Source: Gracilaria gracilis
Taxonomy: Eukaryota; Rhodophyta; Florideophyceae; Gracilariales; Gracilariaceae
Assembly: GCA_030374805.1 (NCBI GenBank)
Contig: JARGSG010000200.1
Span: 372,001-436,000, forward strand
Direction of reading: 5' to 3'
DNA: 64,000 nt
Numbering within the stretch: position 1 is the first letter of the stretch; the number at the start of each line of letters is the position of its first letter. Positions 9,747-19,149 of this stretch are shown here, piece after piece. The notes below the pieces were generated by a model. That model did no database searches. It had not been told where the DNA came from and worked only from the letters and a program-made list of their open reading frames with translations. Made by a program: the position numbers and the translations under genes.

Positions 9747-10666
9747 TCAAACGAAAATAGAACTCAATCCGCCTCGCGGTGGAAAATCGCACACCGCCCT
9801 AGAAGTGCTGTACACCAATCCTTCCTCGCATGACCCGCACTGGTCCGATTCGACGAGGAAGAAAGTGTCTGCTGGACAGCTGAAGCAGCTGGAAGTACCA
9901 GCTCGTGCAAACGTTCCCATCTGGCACACTCCGTCTGCTGTCCGCCCGCACTGATCTCGTTCACACGGCACACAGAGCACTCCAGAAAGTTCTCATTGTA
10001 TGCAGTGCCAGACGGACAGGGTGCACAACTTTCCGTTTCCCTGAGGTACACTTCTCCCGGCGGACACTCAAAGCAGCCAGTTGAGCCTGGGCCAGAGAAC
10101 GAATTCTGGCCGCACTGGTGACATTCCCGCAGTATATTTGGCGTGCATGTGAAGGTACCCGGAGGACATGGAGCGCAGAAGAAGCGCTCATCAAAAAATG
10201 ATCCCGGTGGGCACGTGCCACAGTTTCCATTTCCGAGGAACGCTTGACCGTCGGGACAGGAAGTGCACTCCGAAGCAGCGGAAGAAGAGAGCGTATTGGG
10301 CGGACAGGGCTGGCAGGATTCAAGGCCTTCGCTGGGCTTGAATGTGCCAACTGGGCACTCCTCGCACACACCAATCCGAAAGGGCGCCGGTTCAAATCCT
10401 GCAGCACAAGTAATGCACTCAGAGGAGGCTCGCTCAGAAATGGTGTTTGGTGGGCACGGTTGACATTGACCAGGGCCTTGGTTAGGTTTGAAAGTTCCGG
10501 GGTCACATGGGGAGCAGAAACCATTGATTTGTCCAAAACCGGCACGACACGGCGCGCAGTTGCCGGGCGGTCCGAACAACTGCTGTGCTTGCCCTTCGGG
10601 ACACTCGGCGGTGGCGATGCCCACCAAGGTGAACATGAGCACAGAGGCGAATATCATGTTGCGCAT
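9747..10666 (-). pseudogene. Secreted Cys-rich protein, ephrin-receptor-like (GCC2/GCC3-type) repeats, frameshifted
   Basis: The ATG at 10666 opens a clear signal peptide (MRNMIFASVLMFTLVGIATA). Then follow about six Cys-rich modules of the ephrin-receptor-like/GCC2_GCC3 type with recurrent CxPCPPNTxS and SECxxC spacing. Near 9919-9925 the repeat pattern jumps to another frame; in the first frame a non-Cys tail follows, while the second frame continues the modules (MGTFARAGTSSCFSCPADTF) to a stop at 9747. A net loss of two bases (or gain of one) explains it. Either the gene is freshly broken or the sequence carries an error here. The modules are disulfide-rich extracellular domains, and such genes are common in red algae. 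Ligand and role are unknown. A TATA box lies upstream. Confidence 0.75.
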
Positions 10667-10755
10667 AGAATGCTGGTGGGGGACTGAGGTTGCCAGTTTG
10701 GTGGATCACTGCGGTGGGTGGGGACGAACGGGAGCGAAAGCGGTGAGAAGCTTTG

Positions 10756-10766
10756 TTTTATATATA
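10756..10766 (-). promoter_or_regulatory. TATA box of the Cys-rich gene
   Basis: The minus strand reads TATATATAAAA, about 90 bp upstream of the ATG at 10666, a usual distance for a core promoter with a short 5' UTR. Confidence 0.6.
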
Positions 10767-11610
10767 CGATTCAGTGGCTCGAGACAAACGCAGGCAACTT
10801 GTCGTGCGCTTGTCGAAGCGGCTTTGAGTCACGTGGCGGCAGGAAGAGCAATATGATATCCCTGACAAAGCGATCTCGGCGCATCTCGATAGTGTTCCAG
10901 CGAGCATGTGGGGCTGGTCGATGGAGCACGACGGCTGCGTAGCTCGTGCGTATTCAACCGAGTCACGCGATGAGTTGTGCGCGCCAAGTGCACACAAGCT
11001 TGTTGGTTGGCGCTCGACACGTCATTATATTAATATATTAATATTAGACCAGGGAGATGCGGGAAATTCGCAATCATTGAAATTCTAAATAAAAACGGAA
11101 AGTTGAATGTCACATGTTTCTTGTAACAGTTGCTGCACTACGCCACTGTAAGCGTTAGAAATTGTATATGTCAGTCTTGCAGCGTCAATATCTGTAGTGC
11201 ATGCAGAATGCACTTCTTCAGAAGACCTTCAAACAGTGCCACATGTTCCTTTTCCCGTTACACTAAAAATTGGAACGCCTCTAAATTTATCGAATCTTCC
11301 CAAATTCAATATTCCCTTGCATACTTTAGTACCACAAAAAATTAAATACTTGACTACCCTGCTTTCCCATAAATTGAAAACAGTGTATGAAAAAATTACG
11401 AAGCATACATATGCAAAACAAGTAGCAAAAACCGCCTTTTTACGCCTTTTCTAGTGCTTATTTCTGGAATTCAGAACATGTTGAAGCTAAAACGATTAGG
11501 TACTCCAGTTGCATTACTACTTATTTTACAAAGTAGGCAAAAATATTAAACATCTAGAGAAATCTAGAGGAGAAAAAAGTTCCGTTTCGCGAGTAGCTCA
11601 GGCAAACTTC
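10767..11610. other. Gene-free stretch left of Copia
   Basis: No gene recognised. It includes an AT-rich palindrome (about 11022-11046), and right after it at 11050-11068 one copy of a 19-nt motif (CAGGGA...GCGGGAAATT) that recurs at three other places in the window. The last five bases before the Copia LTR (11611-11615, CTTTT) are its target duplication. Confidence 0.5.
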
Positions 11611-11615
11611 CTTTT

Positions 11616-11924
11616 TGTGGACAGCTTTGACACGGTCCCGGTCTGCTTCAGTGGCCCCCCTTCTTAGCCGTCACTAACTAGGCTGCGATAGGACGCCACG
11701 AGCGTCCTACCACTTTCACCTCCCGGCGCACCTCGCGGTTGGAGGCGAGTCCGGGAGGGGGCCTACAATAAACAGGGGCTCGCTCTCCTGGCGAACCCCA
11801 AGAAGGCGCCAGAGAGAAGGAAGAGACCTCAGAGAGTTTTTATGGCAGCATGTGCCCGCTTCCGGCCCTACTTCTTGCCCCGTGCGCAACAACTCGTCTC
11901 GTAAGCATGGACCCCGCTTCTCCA
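11616..11924 (+). repeat. Copia 5' LTR
   Basis: 309 bp, starting TGTGGACAGC and ending CTTCTCCA. Contains the promoter-like GCCTACAATAAAC near 11762. It aligns end to end with 18473-18781 with scattered substitutions. Confidence 0.93.
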
Positions 11925-11937
11925 GTTATGATCCCAG
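11925..11937 (+). promoter_or_regulatory. Copia primer-binding site, complementary to a tRNA-Met anticodon arm
   Basis: GTTATGATCCCAG directly follows the LTR. Its complement CTGGGATCATAAC reads as the 5' stem and loop of a CAT-anticodon (Met) arm, the half-tRNA priming known from Drosophila copia, rather than the tRNA 3' end. Confidence 0.6.
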
Positions 11938-13105
11938 CTTTACGTTCTAAACCGCTTGCGCCTACAGACCCGCCGATGTTCAAGCCGGAAGGCGATTTAC
12001 AGGAGTACAGACGTGATGGTTCACGACGGGTTGAGACAATCTAAGCCGCTGCAAAAAAAGGTACCGATAGGTTGTACAAAACCGTCTACGCTACACTTGC
12101 TCGTCACTTCTACGATAGTGGCCTCCCCCGCGAGCAAAAATCCATCGTTGACGAACCGGTTGCTAAACAACAACTTGACTTGAAACAGGAAAACCAAATC
12201 GAAGCTGTCAAGGATATTGTCAAACTCATCGCCGTGGATCCTCCAATTGCGATCGTCACCCGCTTAATATCTTCCTTCACGGATGTGACGCAATGCCGAC
12301 GTCGTCGAAGTGAGGACCTCAATGCATTCGTCTCCCGCTTCCGAGGTTTGGCCGCCGACCACCTTATGCACGTAGGATTATCAACCTCCTCGCAGGTTAG
12401 TGAGGTCTTGGCAATAACCCTTCTCAACAATGCTATGCTCATCGAGGAGACGCTTACCAACGCCAAGCTTCAACTGGTTGCGCTCGCCGAAGCCCGCCAG
12501 AGAGACCAACCGGAACCGGAAGTCTCAATCTCGCGAAGCTCTCATGCTTCTGTTCTCGAATTCTTTGAGAAGTTCTCGGACCTCTTCAACTCCGACGAAG
12601 CCCTGCCGCTGTCCTGCGACAACGCTAATACCGTTCGTCGCAAGGCTAGTGACATAGTCAGCGGAGCACAGGGACTTCTCGAAGGGTACACAGAAGTCAT
12701 TGAGTACCTGAATGATCGCTCTCCTGAAGAGAATCAAATCCGTGACATGTTCTCCACCGGCCCGCGTTGCAAGTTGAACCTTGACGACGCAGTTAAGGTT
12801 ATTCGCAATCTGACTTTCACGCCAAAGGCGGCTGAGAAAGCGTACACGAAGGCCGACATCGAGAACATGGTCGGGCAGCGCGTTCAACAAGCGCTGGCCG
12901 CTTTCCAGAAGCAAGGCGGTACGAGAGCAGGGTACCGATACTTCCCAGCAGACCAGGAACAAGCAGCGTGGTACCAGCTCTCGACCTCGTCAGTCAAACA
13001 AACGCAAGAGCGAACGAGAGTCGGGGTACTGCTTCGACTGTGGTTCCAAGACGCACCTTCGAGGAAGTTATGAATGCCAAAGTCCTTCCCATGAGACCAA
13101 GCGTA
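11928..13105 (+). pseudogene. Copia gag, broken
   Basis: The frame opens with ATG at 11928 (an upstream in-frame ATG at 11907 lies inside the LTR), is cut by TAA at 12042-12044, and then runs to 13073. The protein is largely helical and shows no strong motif until its end. A CCHC-type zinc knuckle (CFDCGSKTHLRGSYEC) appears at about 13030-13077 in the next frame, so a frameshift separates the capsid and nucleocapsid parts. In the element, gag forms the particle and binds RNA. Confidence 0.7.
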
Positions 13106-13262
13106 TCCGCGCACAAAAGGAGAAAAGAGCTACGTCGGAAACGGGCGATAGATCAGATAAGGGTTTTCACAAAGGCTCCAACCCCTCCCAACGCAGTCAT
13201 CTCTAACTGCAGGGGAAGGAGCCTATTCCGACCTCTTTCCCGCCTTCGCGGACCCAAACCCA

Positions 13263-16200
13263 ATCGTCGACCGGGGCTGTCCAAAGAGCGTCGGATCTCT
13301 GTGCTCCATTGCACAGCTCTGCGTGTCATTGGGAGTAGACTTAGCCCTCGATGAGTTGGATTGCGAACCTTTCCTTCACGGCTTCGGTGAAGAGTGCGTT
13401 GATGCCATGCCAACCTTCGCCATGTAGAAACTTAAAGGTAATGACGAGAATGGAACTCCCTTCTCGCTACCCTTCTACGTAGTGGATGGGAAGGGGCCAA
13501 TTCTGTTGGGCAACAACGTACTTTCACGTTCTGATCTCCTGAACCAGGATAACAAAGTTTTAATTCCTGAGGGAGTTGTCGGCAACTCCGCTTCAATCCT
13601 GCTCCGAACCTATCACACTGGTTCCGAACTCACGAAGCGAACCAGACTCCTCCTTGGGCCCTCGTCCACCTCTTCTGTCAAGTCCTTCTTCGCGAAGAAC
13701 CTTGCCCTAAATCGAACGACGATAGAGAATGAAGAGCGCTTCGCTAAGCGCTTTCATCTCTACCCTCACCTACGTCCGAGGGACATGAAGAGGATCTGCC
13801 AACTGGCGGGAGTCCTCACAAAGACGCTCGAAGCCTTGCTACAATCCGCCTTTGATTCATGTACGACATGTGCGAGCACTGGGCGCCCGTTAGCGTCCAG
13901 GAAGGTCTCCTTCTCCCGTATCTTGAAAGAATTCAATGAGCACGTCCAAGTGGACTTCATTTTTGTAGCCGATCTCGGCAACCTCCCAATCCTCTACATG
14001 AAGGATGCGGCCTGAGGTTTCTCAGTCGCATGGCTATGCCTTTCGAGGAACATGAAAAAAGCTGCGGAAAGCTTTGTGATCCATTGGATCTCATCTCATG
14101 GGGCGCCCACCGAACTCTCGGGCGATCCAGAATTCGATTGCCAAGAATTCAGGGCAATGTGTGCCTCGCATGGCATTACGTTCTCCCCTAGGCCAGCCCG
14201 TTGGCACAACAAACTAGGACTCGTTGAGTCTTCCAACGAAGCCATCAGATATCTGATCCAACGCCTCGTTAAAAACAGGCAATTCACGGCTCCTAGATGG
14301 CAACAGTGCCCTTCTGACCAAGAACTGGTCGCTAGAGCCGCTTTCTTCAAGGATATCTTGCTAGGCTCGAGGTTCGTATCCAGTTTCGAGCTTGCTCGAG
14401 GGTATAGGCCGGCGCTCCAGGGCCTGCCCAAGGCTAGGCTTACAAAGGACCTCGCCGATACCTATCACGAGAAGGCATCTCGCCAAGCTCTGCATACGTT
14501 CCTCCGCACAAAAGACGTCAAGCACTTCGACAGGACACTACTCGTTCCCAAGACACCAGTCTACTACTTTGTGAAAAACGCAAGGAGGGTACAGTGGTAT
14601 CCAGGGTTTGTCAAGGAGGTCTATGAACACTTCGTAATCGTCTCGGCGACAGAAGACCTCCGCGGTTTCTCGTACACTGTTGCGTACGAAGACCTTCGCC
14701 TACGCCCCAAGTCTAAGCTGCTCGAAGAACTCGAGCGCATAGAACTTGGGTACACCAAATTTCCTCAACCTTCGCCCGACCCTGAAGTGGTCCCACAGCA
14801 GGAACAGCCGGAACTCTCAACAAACCCGCTCATTCATATAGCAGAGGAGCCACCAATACTTGAAGATGACCAAGAGATGCACACTGCTTTTGCAGAGTGG
14901 GATGACCATCCCCTTAGCTCCGCGTATCTAGCTAGGGCAACCGCCATTCGTCCTTTCAACATACCGTCGAAGGACATTGGCGAACTCGCTTCATCCTCAA
15001 CTGCTCTTCCTCCAAAAGCATCCCTAACCTCCACCAAGCAAACCGTCTTGAAGCAGCTTCATGAGAAGTTTGGCAACGAACCACTCACGTAACACAAACT
15101 CCAAGGCGCGTCGAGGTGGCTACTTGATGAATCTATTGCCAAGGAGAAGCGAAACTACAAGGAGAAGGGAGCGTATCGTGCGGTATCCATTCGGTCCATC
15201 CCTAGAGATGCCAACCTCATCTCCTCTCACCACTTCTTCGTCGTAAAACACGACGGTGAAGGGAAGACCATGAAGCTAAAGTGCCGCCTAGTCCCCCATG
15301 GGAATAGGGATCGCGAGAAGGACGACCTTCGCTCCGATTCCTCGACGGCGCAGTTTTCCACAATCCGCACGCTCCTCTCCCTATCCTCTTTGTTCCACTT
15401 CCCTATTGCCTCCCTGGACGTAAAGTCGGCTTACCTCCAAGCCGGAGAGTTGAAGCGAGACATATACATGCGCCCCCCACGTGGGTGGAGCACTTACACC
15501 GACGAAGTCTGGAAGCTACTCGCTCCAGCCTATGGACTTGTAGAGTCCGGACGGCTATGGCAACTCTGCGTGGAGTAATGGCTTCTCGACATAGGCTTTG
15601 TCGACGTCCCTGGAATCCCACAACTCTTCCTGATGTGGGAAGGCGACGAACTTGTGTTGGCACTAGCCAAAATCGTCGACGACATGATATTTGCCGGAAA
15701 ACCCGAACGCATGGAGCGTTTTCGGCAGCAAATCTCTTCCAAGTTCGATGTGGGCCGATTTAACATAGGACAGAACATTGTCTTCAACCGCTTATTTGTC
15801 AAACAACATTCAGATTACAGCGTCTCCTTGAGTATGGAGGAGTTTCTCTCGACCGTCAAGCCCATTGAGCTCAGTCATGAGCGCAAAAAGGAGCACGACA
15901 GTGAGTGCACACTAGAAGAGCTACGTCGGTTCCAAGCACTGACCGGGAAGCTAAACTTCCTAGGTCACGGCATTCTCCCACAAACCTCCTTAGTGGCGAG
16001 CAAGCTGCAACAGAACGTCTCTCACCTCACGGTCTCTCATATAAGACAACTCAACCAAGCTCTGCTCTACTTGAAGTCGCTGTCGCCAACTCTCTTCTAC
16101 AGAGCCCCTGCTGAGCCCGTGTCTGCCAGCCACTTCAAAGCGGGAGTGATGGCATTCAGCGATGCCGCATCAGACAACACTTCCTACGGACTGACAGGGT

Positions 16201-16670
16201 TCCTGTGCGGATTTTCCTTCGCCTCACGAGATTGCCATGTGTTCCATGTACTCGACTGGCACAGCTCCAAGCAGAACCGAGTTTCATTCTCCTCTGCTGG
16301 AGCTGAAATCCTTGCCACAGCCCACACGGCAGACCGAACCATCCATCTGGCTGAAACGGTGCCGTACCTTATACATCCTCAGGGCCAGGGTCCGAGACCA
16401 AACCTTAAGATGTTAGTAGACTCGTTTGGGCTCTACAGCACAATATCTACACTACACGAACAGAAGGACTTTCGTCTCCGCCCCATAGTAGCGCGTCTCC
16501 GTGACTCCTTTGAAGCCCGGGAGATCAACTCTCTAGAGTGGATACCGGGGCACAGGAACCCGGCTGACGCCCTTACGAAAATCAACCCTCACATGTTTAA
16601 GGGCTTGAATACTATAATGGTCGAGGGGCAGCTACCCAAAGAGTTACTAGATTCAATCACACAATCCTAA
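13263..16670 (+). pseudogene. Copia pol (protease, integrase, RT, RNase H) with in-frame stops
   Basis: All in one frame. An aspartic-protease-like IVDRGCPKSVGSL at 13263 has DRG where D-T/S-G is expected. The integrase follows with its HHCC region (KRFHLYPHL, CTTC) and a catalytic triad in VQVDFIF, LSGDPEFD and VESSNEA. Then the RVT_2 reverse transcriptase (HHFFVVKHDGEG, LDVKSAYLQAG, KIVDDMIF as the Y/IVDD box) and the Copia RNase H end with PGHRNPADALTK. Stops: TAG 13425, TGA 14013, TAA 15090, TAA 15576. Four stops and a damaged protease mean no active polyprotein, although RT/RNase H is well preserved. Confidence 0.9.
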
Positions 16671-16708
16671 TCAAGGCATTACTTGTTGTTTATCTTACTA
16701 CTATTCCT

Positions 16709-18127
16709 CTACTTGCCCTTACTTGCCCTTGCCTTGCACCTGGCACGCTTCGCGGCCCCGCTCTTGTTCTTATTCTTCTCACTCCCTTCACGACGCTGCA
16801 CAGTGCGCACGTGTCGGATCTCCGGAATACGATCGAACAAAGCAGGATCCCCAGCGCAGCACCTGATAACGAACTCACACAGCTTCAAAGGGTAACGCTC
16901 AACGGAATCAAGCACTTCTCCCTCCTCACAGTCAATGCAGATCACATGATCTACGTTCCTGGTTCTCAAGCGGACAAGGTAGACGCCTTTCTCCTGCATG
17001 AGGAGATACTTGATGTACCCCCCATACTTGTGATAATCGAAGTGCACTCGCCCCAACTCCACCTTGTCGGCATGGACCATAGCCCATCCAGCTGCATCTG
17101 CAAACGACAGCATGCTAGGCATCACTTCTGAATACATCTTCTTCCTCGCATAGTCTTCTCCAACAACACGAGCGATTGCATTCGCGACCGAGTTTTGCAG
17201 GCACAGGTTTGCCGTCCTAGCAACCAGCATGCGAGCGCCATGAAGCTCAAACCGCTTGGTTTTGTCAGTTTTTCCACGGTTGCCCGGACTTGGAACGTGA
17301 ACTGGGACGCCAGGGTGACTCATGCAATGAGCATCCAGAGCGTCAAGGACCCTGTCGTCATCAATGGCCACGACCTTCATGGATCCAGTGACACGGTCCA
17401 ATTCCTTTCGGTACGGGACTCCGCCCTTCCACACTTCGAGATGAGTGAGGGCATTGGTCAACGCCGCCCCGCCGAGAGAACCAAACTCGATACGGCACCA
17501 GCCCCAAAACGCCTCATCGTTGTTGTGCGCGTGATAACGCGCGCCTTAAAGACGACGGACGCCAACCTTGGCCGGCATGGTCTGGTCCTCCGCCACGTAC
17601 ATGACTGCGTCGATGGTCCACTCTTCGGAAGAGCCCTCGCCAGAGTTGTAAAGACCATACCTCTCGGCCGTCGCATGATCTAGAGGCACCTTGGGCCCCG
17701 CTTGGCACGACTTTCTGACACGCCGCCCAGCGATGCGGTCGATGTCAATGGCGTATCCGGTGATGTGGTCACCGTCGCAGTGCTCGAACGTGTAACACTC
17801 CAAGCCGCCCTCATCCACGCCCGTTATCGTGGCGATGTTATTCATGGTCCACTTCTCGGTATCCTCACGGGATATCGCGGACTGATCCGCACGCTGCTTG
17901 AGGAGAAAGACGGCGTTGCGCACGTGCTTGCGATGAGCTTGACGCATGCGCGACCTAACGATAACGGAATTAGTAACTTCGCCGCTTTTATTCGCACGAG
18001 TGCTATGCTTAGTTGTGCGCTTCTTCATCGTGTAGCCGCCGCGGAACTTCTCCGCTAAAACCACTTCACTTTCTAAGCTTCGGTTGCCGGACGTAATCCT
18101 GACAGCCCTAGATTTGATGATCAGCAT
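16709..18127 (-). pseudogene. Antisense accessory gene of the Copia element, cysteine-peptidase-like, one in-frame stop
   Basis: A single minus-strand frame of 473 codons runs from ATG 18127 to TAG 16709, interrupted only by TAA at 17546-17548; the frame stays open on both sides. The N-terminal third is very basic (MKKRTTKHSTRANKSG, RMRQAHRKHVRN). A central Asp/Gly/Tyr-rich domain follows. The C-terminal domain has CLQNSVANA (Cys at 17203), then DHVICID (His at 16948, Asp at 16933) and LDSVERYPLKL, the Cys-His-Asp order of papain-fold peptidases. A basic Lys/Ala-rich tail ends it. The 5' side has a consensus intron at 18129-18181 ending one base before the ATG. It lies wholly between the Copia RNase H gene and the 3' LTR, antisense to them. 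Peptidase activity is inference; the antisense coding frame is seen directly. Confidence 0.7.
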
Positions 18128-18128
18128 T

Positions 18129-18181
18129 CTGTAACGCAAAAAAGAGAATATCAGAAGTGGTGTAGTTGTAAAGTTACTTAC
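18129..18181 (-). other. Spliceosomal intron of the Copia antisense gene
   Basis: On the minus strand: donor AAA|GTAAGT, a pyrimidine-rich stretch with CTGAT as possible branch site, and acceptor TTTTTTGCGTTACAG|A. It is 53 nt. It puts the ATG at 18127 immediately after the splice; without splicing the upstream frame reads on only from a non-ATG start. Because the signals exist only on the antisense strand, sense genomic RNA would not lose it. Confidence 0.65.
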
Positions 18182-18400
18182 TTTCCAGTAGTTGGAGACC
18201 TCGGAGCCACAACCAGTCGATAGACTTGGCGAGCCCGTCAGCGATGCAACACTTTTTGGCGCCGCGGAGGTAGCCACAATAAACCTACAGATCAAAGAGC
18301 CGTCCTCCACGACGATCAGCGTGAGAATGGAGGTCGCAGATGGTCGGTGGGTGGAGCTCGAGGGACAAGCAATCTATCAACTGCACCCTAGCCGCAGGCG

Positions 18401-18408
18401 CATAAATA
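18401..18408 (-). promoter_or_regulatory. TATA-like box for the Copia antisense transcript
   Basis: The minus strand reads GTGTATTTATGCGCC around here, about 220 bp upstream of the intron donor and 65 bp inside the 3' LTR boundary. Placement fits a short noncoding first exon. Confidence 0.4.
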
Positions 18409-18455
18409 CACGTGTGTTTTTTCTTTTCAAAATTATTTCCGTTTGCTGGAGGTTG

Positions 18456-18472
18456 AACGGAAACGACGGGGG
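18456..18472 (+). promoter_or_regulatory. Copia polypurine tract
   Basis: Purine-rich GAACGGAAACGACGGGGG stands directly before the 3' LTR, where plus-strand DNA priming occurs. Confidence 0.6.
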
Positions 18473-18781
18473 TGTGGACAGCTGTGACACGGTTTCGGTC
18501 TGCTCCAGCGGCCCTCTTCCTTAGCCGTCACTAACTACGCTGCGATAGGACGCCACGAGCGTCCTATCACTTTCACTTCCAGGCGCACCTTGCAGTTGGA
18601 GGCGCGTCCGGGAGGGAGCCTACAATAAACAGGGGCTCGCTGTCCTGGCGAACCCCGAGAAGGCGCCAGAGAGAAAGAAGGGACCTCAGAGAATTTTCTT
18701 TGCAGCCTGTGCCCGCCTCCGGCCCTTGTTCTTGCCCCGTGCGCAACAACTCGTCTCGTAAACATGGACACCGCTTCCCCA
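18473..18781 (+). repeat. Copia 3' LTR
   Basis: 309 bp, same ends as the 5' LTR (TGTGGACAGC...CTTCCCCA), followed by the duplicated target CTTTT at 18782-18786. Confidence 0.93.
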
Positions 18782-18786
18782 CTTTT

Positions 18787-19149
18787 CCCGTGCAAAGATG
18801 TTGAAAGTGTGCGTAGAAGTGTGCAACTTTTTGACACGAAACGAGCACGGTAAGCCACACGTGCTGACAATAATAGTTTCAAAATATTTACACCACAGGA
18901 TCAAACCATGCACGAAACTCATTACAATCGGTCTATCAATAACAATCTAAAATTGGCGAATTTCCCGCAATTCCCAGATTGTGTATCGCAAATTCGAATT
19001 ATTGTCGATTTTTGGTGAAAGTCAAAATAACTTTGATCGCGTCTCCCAGCGCTTTCTGTTGATCATAACGGGTAGGCGGAACTCTTAGTCGCTGTTATCA
19101 ACGTAGGAACGGCGTTAAACGCACAGAGACCTTTTCGACCGCTTCGACG
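18787..19149. other. Spacer between Copia and the NLR pseudogene
   Basis: No gene recognised. Contains the 19-nt motif AATTTCCCGCAATTCCCAG at 18959-18977. Confidence 0.5.

Larger units (their letters stand above)
11616..18781 (+). mobile_element. Full-length Ty1/Copia LTR retrotransposon with antisense gene
   Basis: Bounded by two 309-bp direct repeats that start TG and end CA, and by a perfect 5-bp duplication CTTTT at 11611-11615 and 18782-18786. Order: LTR, half-tRNA-type primer site, gag, protease, integrase, reverse transcriptase, RNase H (the Copia order), a 1.8-kb tail carrying a minus-strand gene, purine tract, LTR. Total 7,166 bp. Sense coding has several stops and frame changes, so it is no longer autonomous. 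Confidence 0.93.

Noticed and set aside
10385..10405. tRNA B-box-like GGTTCAAATCC
   Set aside because: It lies inside the Cys-rich coding region (coding for the CAAGFEPAP part) and has no A box or acceptor stem at the right distance.
17462..17545. Reading the Copia antisense region as two separate genes
   Set aside because: Both halves are in one frame with a single TAA between them, and the codons after the stop read as continuous protein.
18182..18310. Coding first exon for the Copia antisense gene
   Set aside because: No ATG is found in the frame that would splice correctly into 18127, and an in-frame TGA occurs at 18238-18240, so I treat it as noncoding.
18473..18781. Second Copia repeat as the 5' end of a separate truncated element
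   Set aside because: Both repeats are exactly 309 bp with TG/CA ends, and CTTTT flanks the pair, so it is the 3' LTR of the same element.
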